64,000 bases of DNA. Source: Nocardioides sp. JQ2195. GTDB taxonomy: Bacteria > Actinomycetota > Actinomycetes > Propionibacteriales > Nocardioidaceae. The position numbers and the translations under genes were made by a program. The first letter of the stretch is position 1; each line of letters starts with the position of its first letter. The stretch is taken from contig NZ_CP050902.1 in assembly GCF_012272695.1 (NCBI RefSeq), forward strand, positions 3,534,001 through 3,598,000. The letters are read 5' to 3'. Below are positions 35,624-43,752 of this stretch, piece after piece. Below the pieces are notes generated by a model. The model was not told where the DNA came from. It worked only from the letters and a program-made list of their open reading frames with translations, and ran no database searches.

Positions 35624-38434
35624 ATGAGCCAGCAGGCTGCCACCAAGCCCACCCATCAGGTGGCGCTGTCGTTCGAGGACGGCGTCACCCGCTTCATCAC
35701 CGTCGCCGAGGGCCAGACCGTCGCCGATGCGTCCTACCGCCACCGCATCAACATCCCCTTGGACTGCCGGGACGGCGCCTGTGGGACGTGCAAGGCGTTC
35801 TGCGAGTCGGGTGAGTACGACGGGGGCACCTACATCGAGGACGCCCTCACCGAGGACGAGGCCGAGAAGGGATACGTGCTGCCCTGCAGCATGAAGGCGA
35901 AGTCCGACCTCGTGCTCCAGATCGCCAGCACCTCGGCGGTCGCGAAGACCAGCGCGGCGACCTACACCGCGAAGATGTCGCGCCTCGAGCGCCTCTCCGA
36001 CAGCACCGTCTCCTTCACCCTGGAGATCCCGGACCGCGACAAGCTGGCATTCCTCCCGGGACAGTACGTCAACCTCGCCGTCCCGGGCACGGACGAGACC
36101 CGGTCCTACTCCTTCAGCAACTCGCCGGACGAGTCCGGGCTCTCCTTCCTGGTCAAGCTCACCCCGGGTGGGTTGATGTCGGAGCACCTGGCCAACAACG
36201 CCGCCGTCGGTGACGAGATGACCTTCACCGGCCCCAACGGCAGCTTCTTCCTGCGCGAGTCCGACCGTCCGCTGCTGCTGCTGGCCGGTGGCACCGGGCT
36301 GGCGCCGATCCTGGCGATCCTGCGCACGCTTCGTGACACCGGGAGCGAGCGAGCCGTGCACCTGGTCTACGGGGTCAGCAACGACACCGACCTGGTCGAG
36401 CTCGAGACCCTGGGCGAGCTGGCCGGTGCGCTGCCCAACCTCACCTGGGACCACTGCGTCTCCGACCCGGAGAGCACGGCCGCGAACAAGGGCTTCGTGA
36501 TGAGCCTGATCCGCGACGAGCACCTCCACGGCGGCGACCTCGCGGTCTACGTCTGCGGCCCGCCGCCGATGGTGGAGGCGGTGCGCACGCACTTCAGTGA
36601 CGAGGGGGTGGAGCCCACCGGGTTCTACTACGAGAAGTTCGCCCTCTCGGGCACGCCTCCCAAGGAGACCCCGGTGGTCGAGGAGGTTGCGCAGCCACCG
36701 TCTCGAAACCAGGTCTCCGGTGGTTCCGAGACGGTTCCCGAGGAGGCGAGCGACGAGCCGTCTCGAAGGCCGGGCGCCAGCGCGCCCTCCTCAACCACCG
36801 GCACCGCCGCCGAACCCGTCGAGTCCGCCGAGGTGGCCCCCGCGGTCGCGTCCAACCGCATCGCCGGACAGGAGATCTTCCCGGCCCGCGACGTGGCACC
36901 GCTGCACGCCGCTGCCCCAGGGCGTACGCCGGACGAGGACGCCGCTGCTGCCCGCAGCATCGCCGGCCAGCAGGTTGCCAGGGCCGGCGCCGAAGGACCC
37001 GTCACCCCGTTCGTCGCCGGCGATGACCAGGAGCTGCTGGTCTCCGGTGCCCGCGGGATCGCGGGGCAGGAGATGTTCGGCAGCCGCGACACCGAGCCGC
37101 TCCACGAGCCCGTCGCGGCACCCGAGGCTGCTGCACAGGAAGCGGAGGAGACCGCTCCCGGTGCCTACGAGATCGGCGAGGAGCACCCCTCGGTGCACGA
37201 GTCCGACGCGATCTTCGAGGCACGCGCCGCGCTCGAGCTCGGTGCCCTGGAGCTGGTGATCGGCCGGCTCTCCTCGCGCCAGGTCACCGGCTACCGGCTG
37301 CTGGCCGAGGCCACGGTTCCCTACGTCGACGGTGACCGCTTCGTCGACGCGGCGGCGTACACCGAGACCAACGCTGCCTTCCACGACTACCTCTTCACCC
37401 TGACCGGCAACGAGCACCTGTTGCAGGCCTACCAGGCACTGGGCGTGAAGGGGCACATGGAGGACGTGCTGCGTCGCGCCACCTGGTGCCACCCGAGCTG
37501 CACGCAGGACCACCTCGACATCGTCGACGCGATCGAGGCCGGCGACCGGGTGGCCGCCCGCACGCTGATCGCCGACCACGCCGAGCGGTCGAAGCAGACC
37601 ACCCGCCGGGCCATGGACGAGGCACGCCAGCGGGCACTGCCGAAGTTCATCACCCCGGGTCGCTTCGACCACAAGGTCGTCGTGGTCACCGGTGCGGCCC
37701 AGGGAATCGGCGAGCAGACCGCCCGCCGGATCAGCGCCGAGGGCGGATCGGTCGTGCTGGTCGACCGTGCCGAGATCGTGAACGAGCTCGCCGAGGAGCT
37801 GGGCAGCGCCGCTCGCCCGGCCCACGCCGTGATCGCCGACCTGGAGACGTGGGACGGCGCATCCTCGGTCGTCGAGGCAGCGATCGCCCGATTCGGGCGC
37901 ATCGACGTGCTGATCAACAACGTCGGCGGCGCGATCAACTTCAAGCCGTTCACCGAGTTCACCGACGCCGAGATCCGCGCGGAGCTCGACAGGTCCCTGC
38001 TGACCACGCTGTTCAGCTGTCGGGCGGCGCTGCCGTCGATGGTCGAGCGGGGCCGCGGCGTGATCGTGAACGTCTCCTCGGCGGCCACCCGGGGCATCCA
38101 CCGGATCCCCTACTCGGCGGCCAAGGGCGGCATCAACGCGATCACCGCGTCGCTGGCCCTGGAGTATGCCGATGCCGGGATCCGCGTCGTCGCGACCGCG
38201 CCCGGGGGCACCGAGGCGCCCCCGCGCCGCATCTCCCGCGGCACTCCGGCCGCGGAGACCGAGCAGGAGCAGGCCTGGTTCCAGGCCCACATCGACCAGA
38301 CCCTCGGGTCGTCGTTGATGGGGCGCTACGGAACCCTCGACGAGCAGGCCGCGGCGATCACCTTCCTCGCCTCCGACGAAGCGGCCTACATCACCGGCAC
38401 GACGCTCCCCGTCGCTGGCGGGGACCTCGGCTGA
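35624..38434 (+). CDS. benCD: BenC-FCD-BenD fusion: benzoate dioxygenase reductase + sensory domain + cis-diol dehydrogenase
   Basis: The 936-residue protein joins three parts. Residues 1-345 are BenC: plant-type ferredoxin (Cys 48, 53, 56, 88), FAD site RSYSFS (160-165) and NAD site AGGTGLAPIL (221-230). Residues 346-520 are a disordered linker with a translated palindromic repeat (350-393) and IAGQ motifs. Residues about 525-665 look like an FCD domain (FHDYLFTLTGN, HLDIVDAIEAGD; His 587, 630, 652 kept). Residues 680-936 are BenD, an SDR (GAAQGIG, NNVGG, YSAAK 830-834). One protein would thus feed electrons to BenAB and oxidise its product to catechol. BenC and BenD are normally separate. 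Confidence 0.92.
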   Translation: MSQQAATKPTHQVALSFEDGVTRFITVAEGQTVADASYRHRINIPLDCRDGACGTCKAFCESGEYDGGTYIEDALTEDEAEKGYVLPCSMKAKSDLVLQIASTSAVAKTSAATYTAKMSRLERLSDSTVSFTLEIPDRDKLAFLPGQYVNLAVPGTDETRSYSFSNSPDESGLSFLVKLTPGGLMSEHLANNAAVGDEMTFTGPNGSFFLRESDRPLLLLAGGTGLAPILAILRTLRDTGSERAVHLVYGVSNDTDLVELETLGELAGALPNLTWDHCVSDPESTAANKGFVMSLIRDEHLHGGDLAVYVCGPPPMVEAVRTHFSDEGVEPTGFYYEKFALSGTPPKETPVVEEVAQPPSRNQVSGGSETVPEEASDEPSRRPGASAPSSTTGTAAEPVESAEVAPAVASNRIAGQEIFPARDVAPLHAAAPGRTPDEDAAAARSIAGQQVARAGAEGPVTPFVAGDDQELLVSGARGIAGQEMFGSRDTEPLHEPVAAPEAAAQEAEETAPGAYEIGEEHPSVHESDAIFEARAALELGALELVIGRLSSRQVTGYRLLAEATVPYVDGDRFVDAAAYTETNAAFHDYLFTLTGNEHLLQAYQALGVKGHMEDVLRRATWCHPSCTQDHLDIVDAIEAGDRVAARTLIADHAERSKQTTRRAMDEARQRALPKFITPGRFDHKVVVVTGAAQGIGEQTARRISAEGGSVVLVDRAEIVNELAEELGSAARPAHAVIADLETWDGASSVVEAAIARFGRIDVLINNVGGAINFKPFTEFTDAEIRAELDRSLLTTLFSCRAALPSMVERGRGVIVNVSSAATRGIHRIPYSAAKGGINAITASLALEYADAGIRVVATAPGGTEAPPRRISRGTPAAETEQEQAWFQAHIDQTLGSSLMGRYGTLDEQAAAITFLASDEAAYITGTTLPVAGGDLG
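36671..36801 (+). repeat. Palindromic interspersed repeat translated within benCD
   Basis: The ends CCGGTGGTCGAGGAGG (36671-36686) and CCTCCTCAACCACCGG (36786-36801) are 16-bp inverted repeats with one mismatch. A nested pair is ACCGTCTCGAAACC (36697-36710) and GGTTCCGAGACGGT (36722-36735). It is read in frame as residues 350-393 of the linker. Confidence 0.8.
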
Positions 38435-38456
38435 CCGGGCTCGCTAGCGTAGCTGG

Positions 38457-41132
38457 ATGACCACTCACTTCTCGGGGCACGTCTTCGTCGGCCGGTCGGC
38501 CGAGCTCGAGTCGCTGCGCCAGCTCGCCGCCACCACGTCCGGCCGCCCCTCGATCGTCGTGGTCGAGGGGCCACCGGGCAGCGGCAAGACCGCGCTGGTC
38601 GAGGAGTTCCTGGCCGTGCAGAGTGCCGTCACCGTCCTGCGGGCCGGGGCGTCGGAGTGGGAGTCGGCCCACCCCTATGCGGTGCTCGAGCAGCTCGACG
38701 TCGCTCCCGACCCGGCCGATGACCCCGTGGTCGTGGCGCGCGCGCTGCTGCCCGAGCTGCGTCGCCGTACGGCGGGAGACGGTCGCCTCTTCATCGTCGT
38801 CGACGGCGCCGACCTCGCCGACGCCGCGAGCCTGAAGGCACTGCACTCCGCCGCTCGGCGGGCGCCCACGACGATCCGGGTCGTCATGACCGCCCGGAAC
38901 CCGATCCGGGTCGACCTGCCGGACCTGCGACGCCTGCGCATCTCGGAGCTGTCGACCTCCGACGTCCGGCAGCTCGGGCAACAGCACGGGGTGGCGCTGA
39001 CCGACCGTGAGGCCCGGGCCCTGCGCGACCATGCCGCGGGCAACGCCGGCGTCGTCATCGAGCTGCTGGCCGAGGCCCCGGAGACGCCGTGGACCGACTG
39101 GCAGCGCACCCTGCCCGCCACCAGGCGACGGGTCGCCGAGGTGCGCCTCGCGTTGGAGAGCTGCTCCCCCGTGGCGCAACGCCTGCTCGCAGCCGCCGCC
39201 GTCCTCGGTGACGACGCCGCCGAGGACGAGGCGATCCGGCTCGCGGACGTCGACGAGGACTCCGTCTCGGCACTCGACAGCGCGGAGGAGGCCCGGCTGC
39301 TGCACCGCGACCTCCGCCTGGGCAGCAAGGTCCTGCACTGGGTCGACCCGATGACCCGATCGGCCGTGCTCGAGCTGGTCGGGATGCGGCGCAGCCACGA
39401 GCTGCACGCCCGGGCGGTCGAGGTGGTCGAGGACGAGTTCCGGCTGCTCCACCACCGGGTGCTGGCCGACCGCGAACCCAACGCGGCGCTGCTCGTCGAG
39501 CTGCGGGAGTTCGCCGAGCGCCAGTCCGCCGAGGGTGCGTGGAGGCACGCGGCCCACGCACTGGTCCGGGCCAGCCGGATGGAACCGGACCGGGCCCGGG
39601 CGATGGCCCTGCTGGTCGAGGGTGTCGACGCACTGATCGGGGCCGGTGAGCTGCCCGAGGCCAATCTCTTCGTCGAGGAGCTCGAGGTCGCCCCGCGATC
39701 GGCTCGCATCGACGCGACCCTCGCCTACCTCTCGATCCTGCGCGGGCGTCCGGCCGAGGCCGAGCTGCTGCTCGACCGGGCCTGGCAGAGCTGGGACACC
39801 GCCCGCCCGGAGGTCCGCTCGCTGATCGGCGTACGCCGGGTGCTGCACCACCTGGCCATGTGGCAGCCCGACGCCATGGTCGAGTGGAGCGACCGCGTGT
39901 CCGGGACCGGCAGCCCCGATGCCACCGCAGCCCTCGAGTCCGCGGCGATGCGGGGCATCGGTCTCGCCGCGTGCGGACGGTGGGACGAGGCGCTCGCCTC
40001 GTACGACGAGCTGGGCCACCGGGTCCCGACCGGTCCGCAGGCGCAGCGGATCCGGATGGGGCGGGGCTGGATCGACCTGGCCCGCGACGAGCCGGTCTCG
40101 GCTCGCCACGACTTCGAGGGCGCCGTCCCGACCCGGTTCCGGATGGGCTCCACCCGGGTCTCGCTGTGGGCCCAGGCCTGGTTGGCCCGGAGCCTGTTCC
40201 GCCTCGGCGACTGGGACGAGGCGCTGGCGGTCGTGGCCCGGGCCTCCCGTGAGGTCGCGGAGTCGGAGCACCACCTCCTGCGGCCGCTGGTCCACTGGAC
40301 CGGGGTGCAGGTCAACGTGCTGCGCGGGGACCAGGCCGCCGCACGCGAGCACCTGCGCAAGGGCGCTGCCGCGGCGCAGGACTACCCGATGATGCAGATC
40401 CCGGCGGCGCTGGCCCGGGCCCACTTCGCCGAGGGCGCCGCCAACTACGAAGGCGTCGTCCAGGCCCTCTCCCCGGTGGCGGCGCGACTGGGGAACCGCA
40501 TCGAGCCGGGGTTCTGGCCGTGGCCGGCGCTGCACGCCAACGCCCTGGTGATGACCGATCGGGTGAGCGAGGCGCGTGCCCTGATCGACGCGCACCACGC
40601 GGTGGCGCGCGAGCGTGGCCACCGCTCCGAGCAAGCCGCCCTGGAAGCCGTGCTCGGTCGGATCCACTGCGGCTCGGGTGATCTCGACGCCGGCGTCGCT
40701 GCCTTCGAGTCCGCCCTCGAACTGCTCTCCGACCTGCCCCTGCCCTTCGAGCGGGCCAGGGTGAACTTCAGCTACGGCCAGTCGCTGCGGCGGGCCGGCC
40801 GACGTCGCGAGGCCGACGGCGTCATGAGGTCCGCCCGCGACGGCTACGCGACCCTGCGCGCGACGACGTACGTCGAACGCTGCGACCGCGAGCTCAACGC
40901 CGCCGGGCTGCACACGCGTCGCACCACGAGCCTGACCGACCTCACGCCCCAGGAGACGGCCGTCGCCGACCTCGTCGCGTCGGGACTGAGCAACCGCGAG
41001 GCCAGTGAGCAGCTCTACATCTCGGTCAAGACCGTCCAGTACCACCTCACCCGCATCTACGCGAAGCTCGGCATCCGTTCGCGCACCGAGCTCGCTGCCC
41101 GGCACGTCCCGACGTCGGAGGGCAGCCCATGA
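38457..41132 (+). CDS. benR: LAL-type LuxR regulator of benzoate genes
   Basis: The 891-residue STAND regulator has Walker A GPPGSGKT (38-45), Walker B LFIVVDGAD, a long helical TPR-like region and a C-terminal LuxR helix-turn-helix (LTPQETAVADLVASGLSNRE ... KTVQYHLTRIYAKLGIRSRT). Its position between benD and the benzoate transporter matches BenR of Corynebacterium glutamicum. It follows benCD by 22 bases and overlaps benE (ATGA). A TAGCGT -10 element six bases before ATG suggests an extra leaderless promoter. Confidence 0.85.
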   Translation: MTTHFSGHVFVGRSAELESLRQLAATTSGRPSIVVVEGPPGSGKTALVEEFLAVQSAVTVLRAGASEWESAHPYAVLEQLDVAPDPADDPVVVARALLPELRRRTAGDGRLFIVVDGADLADAASLKALHSAARRAPTTIRVVMTARNPIRVDLPDLRRLRISELSTSDVRQLGQQHGVALTDREARALRDHAAGNAGVVIELLAEAPETPWTDWQRTLPATRRRVAEVRLALESCSPVAQRLLAAAAVLGDDAAEDEAIRLADVDEDSVSALDSAEEARLLHRDLRLGSKVLHWVDPMTRSAVLELVGMRRSHELHARAVEVVEDEFRLLHHRVLADREPNAALLVELREFAERQSAEGAWRHAAHALVRASRMEPDRARAMALLVEGVDALIGAGELPEANLFVEELEVAPRSARIDATLAYLSILRGRPAEAELLLDRAWQSWDTARPEVRSLIGVRRVLHHLAMWQPDAMVEWSDRVSGTGSPDATAALESAAMRGIGLAACGRWDEALASYDELGHRVPTGPQAQRIRMGRGWIDLARDEPVSARHDFEGAVPTRFRMGSTRVSLWAQAWLARSLFRLGDWDEALAVVARASREVAESEHHLLRPLVHWTGVQVNVLRGDQAAAREHLRKGAAAAQDYPMMQIPAALARAHFAEGAANYEGVVQALSPVAARLGNRIEPGFWPWPALHANALVMTDRVSEARALIDAHHAVARERGHRSEQAALEAVLGRIHCGSGDLDAGVAAFESALELLSDLPLPFERARVNFSYGQSLRRAGRRREADGVMRSARDGYATLRATTYVERCDRELNAAGLHTRRTTSLTDLTPQETAVADLVASGLSNREASEQLYISVKTVQYHLTRIYAKLGIRSRTELAARHVPTSEGSP

Positions 41133-42352
41133 CCGAGCTGACCACGGCTCGCCCGCAGCGACCGCACCTGCACGACCTCCGTCGCGATCTCGGCACCACC
41201 GAGCTCGCGAACGGACTGATCGCCCTGGTGTTCGCGGCGACCGGACCGGTCGCGGTGATCCTCGCCGTCGGCACGGCCGGTGGCCTGTCGCGTGAGGAGA
41301 TCAGCTCGTGGATCTTCGCGGTCTTCTTCCTCAACGGCATCATCACGATCCTGGCCAGCTGGTCCTTCCGCCAGCCGCTCTCCTTCTTCTGGACGATCCC
41401 GGGCACCGTGGTGGTCGGCAAGTCGCTCGACCACCTGGCCTGGCCCGAGGTCCTCGGCGCGTTCGTGGTCACCGGGGTGCTCATTCTCGTGCTCGGCATG
41501 AGTGGCTGGGTGGCTCGCGTGATGTCGTTGATCCCCCTGCCGTTGGTGATGGCCATGGTGGCCGGGGTGTTCCTGAGCTTCGGCACCGACCTGGTCGGCG
41601 CCGTCCGCTCCGACGCAGTCATTGCCGCTCCCATGGTGCTGGCCTTCCTCGTGCTCAGCCGTCCCGGGGCCCTGGGACGTTGGATGCCGCCGGTCCTGGG
41701 CGCCCTGGTGATCGGCGCGGTGGCCGTCGCCGTCACCGCTGGTTTCACACCCGGCACCGGACCGATCCTCTCGACCCCGACGCTGCAGGCACCTGTCTTC
41801 AGCACCTCGGCACTGCTCGAGCTCGTGGTGCCGCTGGCGATCACGGTGCTCGTGGTGCAGAACGGACAGGGCGTCGCGGTCCTGACCGCGGCCGGGCACA
41901 GGCCACCGGTCACGTTCGCCACCATCTGCTGCGGCATCGGATCACTGCTCAGCGCCGCCGTCGGAGGCATCTCCTCATGCCTGACCGGGCCCACGAACTC
42001 GCTCCTGGTGGCCTCGGGCCAGCGCAGTCGGCACTACGCCGCGGCGATCACCTGCGGCACGCTCGCACTGGCCGTGGGACTGTTCGCACCGCTCTTCGTG
42101 CGGTTGATGCTGGCAGCGCCGCCGGCCTACATCGCCACGCTCGGAGGGCTCGCGATGCTGCGCGCACTGCAGGGCGCCTTCGTCGCGTCCTTCGCCCATC
42201 GCTTCACGCTGGGTGCCCTGGTGACGTTCCTGGTCACGATCACCGACCTCACCCTGTTCAACGTGGGCGGGGCCTTCTGGGGGATCGTGATCGGCCTGGC
42301 CGTCTCGAAGGTCCTGGAGCCCGACGACTTCCACGTCCAGACACCTGCGTAG
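41129..42352 (+). CDS. benE: Benzoate:H+ symporter BenE
   Basis: The 407-residue membrane protein has about 12 hydrophobic segments and BenE motifs (LIALVFAATGPVAVILAVGT, SWSFRQPLSFFWTIPGTVVV, SCLTGPTNSLLVASG). It imports benzoate for BenAB. Its start overlaps the benR stop, and an interspersed repeat lies downstream. Confidence 0.92.
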   Translation: MTELTTARPQRPHLHDLRRDLGTTELANGLIALVFAATGPVAVILAVGTAGGLSREEISSWIFAVFFLNGIITILASWSFRQPLSFFWTIPGTVVVGKSLDHLAWPEVLGAFVVTGVLILVLGMSGWVARVMSLIPLPLVMAMVAGVFLSFGTDLVGAVRSDAVIAAPMVLAFLVLSRPGALGRWMPPVLGALVIGAVAVAVTAGFTPGTGPILSTPTLQAPVFSTSALLELVVPLAITVLVVQNGQGVAVLTAAGHRPPVTFATICCGIGSLLSAAVGGISSCLTGPTNSLLVASGQRSRHYAAAITCGTLALAVGLFAPLFVRLMLAAPPAYIATLGGLAMLRALQGAFVASFAHRFTLGALVTFLVTITDLTLFNVGGAFWGIVIGLAVSKVLEPDDFHVQTPA

Positions 42353-42384
42353 GACCGCGTCCACTGCTGAGCGGAGCAGGTCTC

Positions 42385-42457
42385 GATACGCTCGCTGGCG
42401 CTCGCCACTCGACCACCGACGGGATCCGCTCGCTGGCGCTCGCCACTCGATCACCGA
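42385..42457. repeat. Direct repeat pair downstream of benE
   Basis: Two 35-base copies with the core CGCTCGCTGGCGCTCGCCAC lie at 42385-42419 and 42423-42457 with a 38-base period. They sit in the 156-base gap between convergent benE and catB. Their pattern is that of interspersed repeats abundant in Nocardioides-like genomes. Confidence 0.75.
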
Positions 42458-42508
42458 GAAACAGGGGCTCGACCGTCGAGGGAGGCCGAGGGTGTCTCTC
42501 GAGGCCGG

Positions 42509-43612
42509 TCAGCGGTCCTGGCGGTAGCGGGTGAGCTTGTCCTCGTCGATCTCGATGCCGAGGCCGGGGCCCTGCCGCACGAGGATCTCGCCGTTGCTGA
42601 TCTCCAGCGGCGTGGCCAGCAGGTCGTCACTCATGTCCAGGAAGTTGGAGAGCTCCCCGGCGCGGCGCGCGGTGGACTCGTAGGCCGCCCCGAAGGCGAG
42701 CGTGCACAGCGATCCGACCTGGCTGTCGATCTGGTTGCCCATCACGACCTCGACCCCGAGCGACTCGACCAGGTGGTGCACCCGCTGCGACATGGTGAAC
42801 CCGGTGCGGGCGGTCTTGATGCTGACCATGGTCGCGGAACCACCGAGGATCTCTCGCGTCACCTCGGCCGGCGAAGAGACGGACTCGTCGGCCACGAAGG
42901 GGATGCGGGACTGCTCGACGAGCCAGCGTCGGCCGAGCACGTCGTCGGCGGGGTTCAGCTCCTCGGCCATCGACAGGTCGAGGTCGTCCATCTGGCGCAG
43001 GGCGCGGGCCGACTCGGAAGCGGTCCAGCCGCGGTTGCCGTCGATGTAGAGCTCGATGCGGTCGCCGAGGCGTTCCCGGATCGCTCGACAGACGGCGATG
43101 TCGAGCTCGATCGGGGTTCGCCCGACCTTCACCTTGAACGTCGAGATGCCGTAGGTCTCCAGCATCCGCTCCGCCTCGTCGGCCATCTTCTGCGGCTCGT
43201 CGAAGCCGAGCATGTGGGAGACCCGCATCCGGTCGGTGAAGCCGCCGAGCAGCTGCGTGACGGACACCCCCGTGGCCTGGCCGATGATGTCCCACAGAGC
43301 CATGTCGACCGCGCCCTTGGCGGTCGGGTTGGCCACGGTGCGCGCCATCCGGCCGTGGATCAGCTCGCGGTCGTACGGCGACTCCCCGGTGATGGCCGGC
43401 GCGAAGATCGAATCGACCACATCCTTGATGGACGCCTGGGTCTCGCCGTAGGTGAACGGACGCGGCGGGGCCTCCGCCGTCCCGACCAGCCCGTCGTCGG
43501 TGTGCACCCGCACGAGGATGTGCGAGGCGGTGTGCACCTCACCGCTCGCGAAGACCAAGGGCTTGCGATAGGGGATGGCGAACGGGATCGCCTCCACCTG
43601 CGTGATCTTCAT
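42509..43612 (-). CDS. catB: Muconate cycloisomerase
   Basis: The 367-residue enolase-superfamily protein has the catalytic Lys pair in TFKVKVG, metal ligands in YIDGNRGW, MAEELNPADD and VADESV, and a second Lys in VSIKTARTG. It converts cis,cis-muconate to muconolactone. A GGAGG site precedes ATG 43612. It is divergent from a pirin gene and not contiguous with catAC, but the pathway link is clear. Confidence 0.93.
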   Translation of the reverse strand: MKITQVEAIPFAIPYRKPLVFASGEVHTASHILVRVHTDDGLVGTAEAPPRPFTYGETQASIKDVVDSIFAPAITGESPYDRELIHGRMARTVANPTAKGAVDMALWDIIGQATGVSVTQLLGGFTDRMRVSHMLGFDEPQKMADEAERMLETYGISTFKVKVGRTPIELDIAVCRAIRERLGDRIELYIDGNRGWTASESARALRQMDDLDLSMAEELNPADDVLGRRWLVEQSRIPFVADESVSSPAEVTREILGGSATMVSIKTARTGFTMSQRVHHLVESLGVEVVMGNQIDSQVGSLCTLAFGAAYESTARRAGELSNFLDMSDDLLATPLEISNGEILVRQGPGLGIEIDEDKLTRYRQDR

Positions 43613-43659
43613 GAGCTACCTCCGGGATGCCGTCACCTACTCGATCAGGGTAGAACGAC

Positions 43660-43698
43660 TCATTGAGACAAATCCAAGACTTGTTCTGCGCACAATGA
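43660..43698. promoter_or_regulatory. Inverted CTCATTG/CAATGAG motifs upstream of catB
   Basis: TCATTGAG (43660-43667) and CACAATGA (43691-43698) form an inverted pair 48 bases before catB. The CACAATGA copy also occurs in the catA-benA region at 33555-33562, which suggests a shared regulator. Confidence 0.5.
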
Positions 43699-43752
43699 GA
43701 TGCCACACCTCCCAATCATCGTCCTGCCCGGAGAAGCGTCACACTGGGGATC

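Noticed and set aside
38391..41105. 904-codon open frame antisense to benR
   Set aside because: High GC removes stops from the opposite strand. The translation is low-complexity (Gly, Asp, Val, Arg-rich) with no motif, while benR on the plus strand has Walker and HTH motifs.
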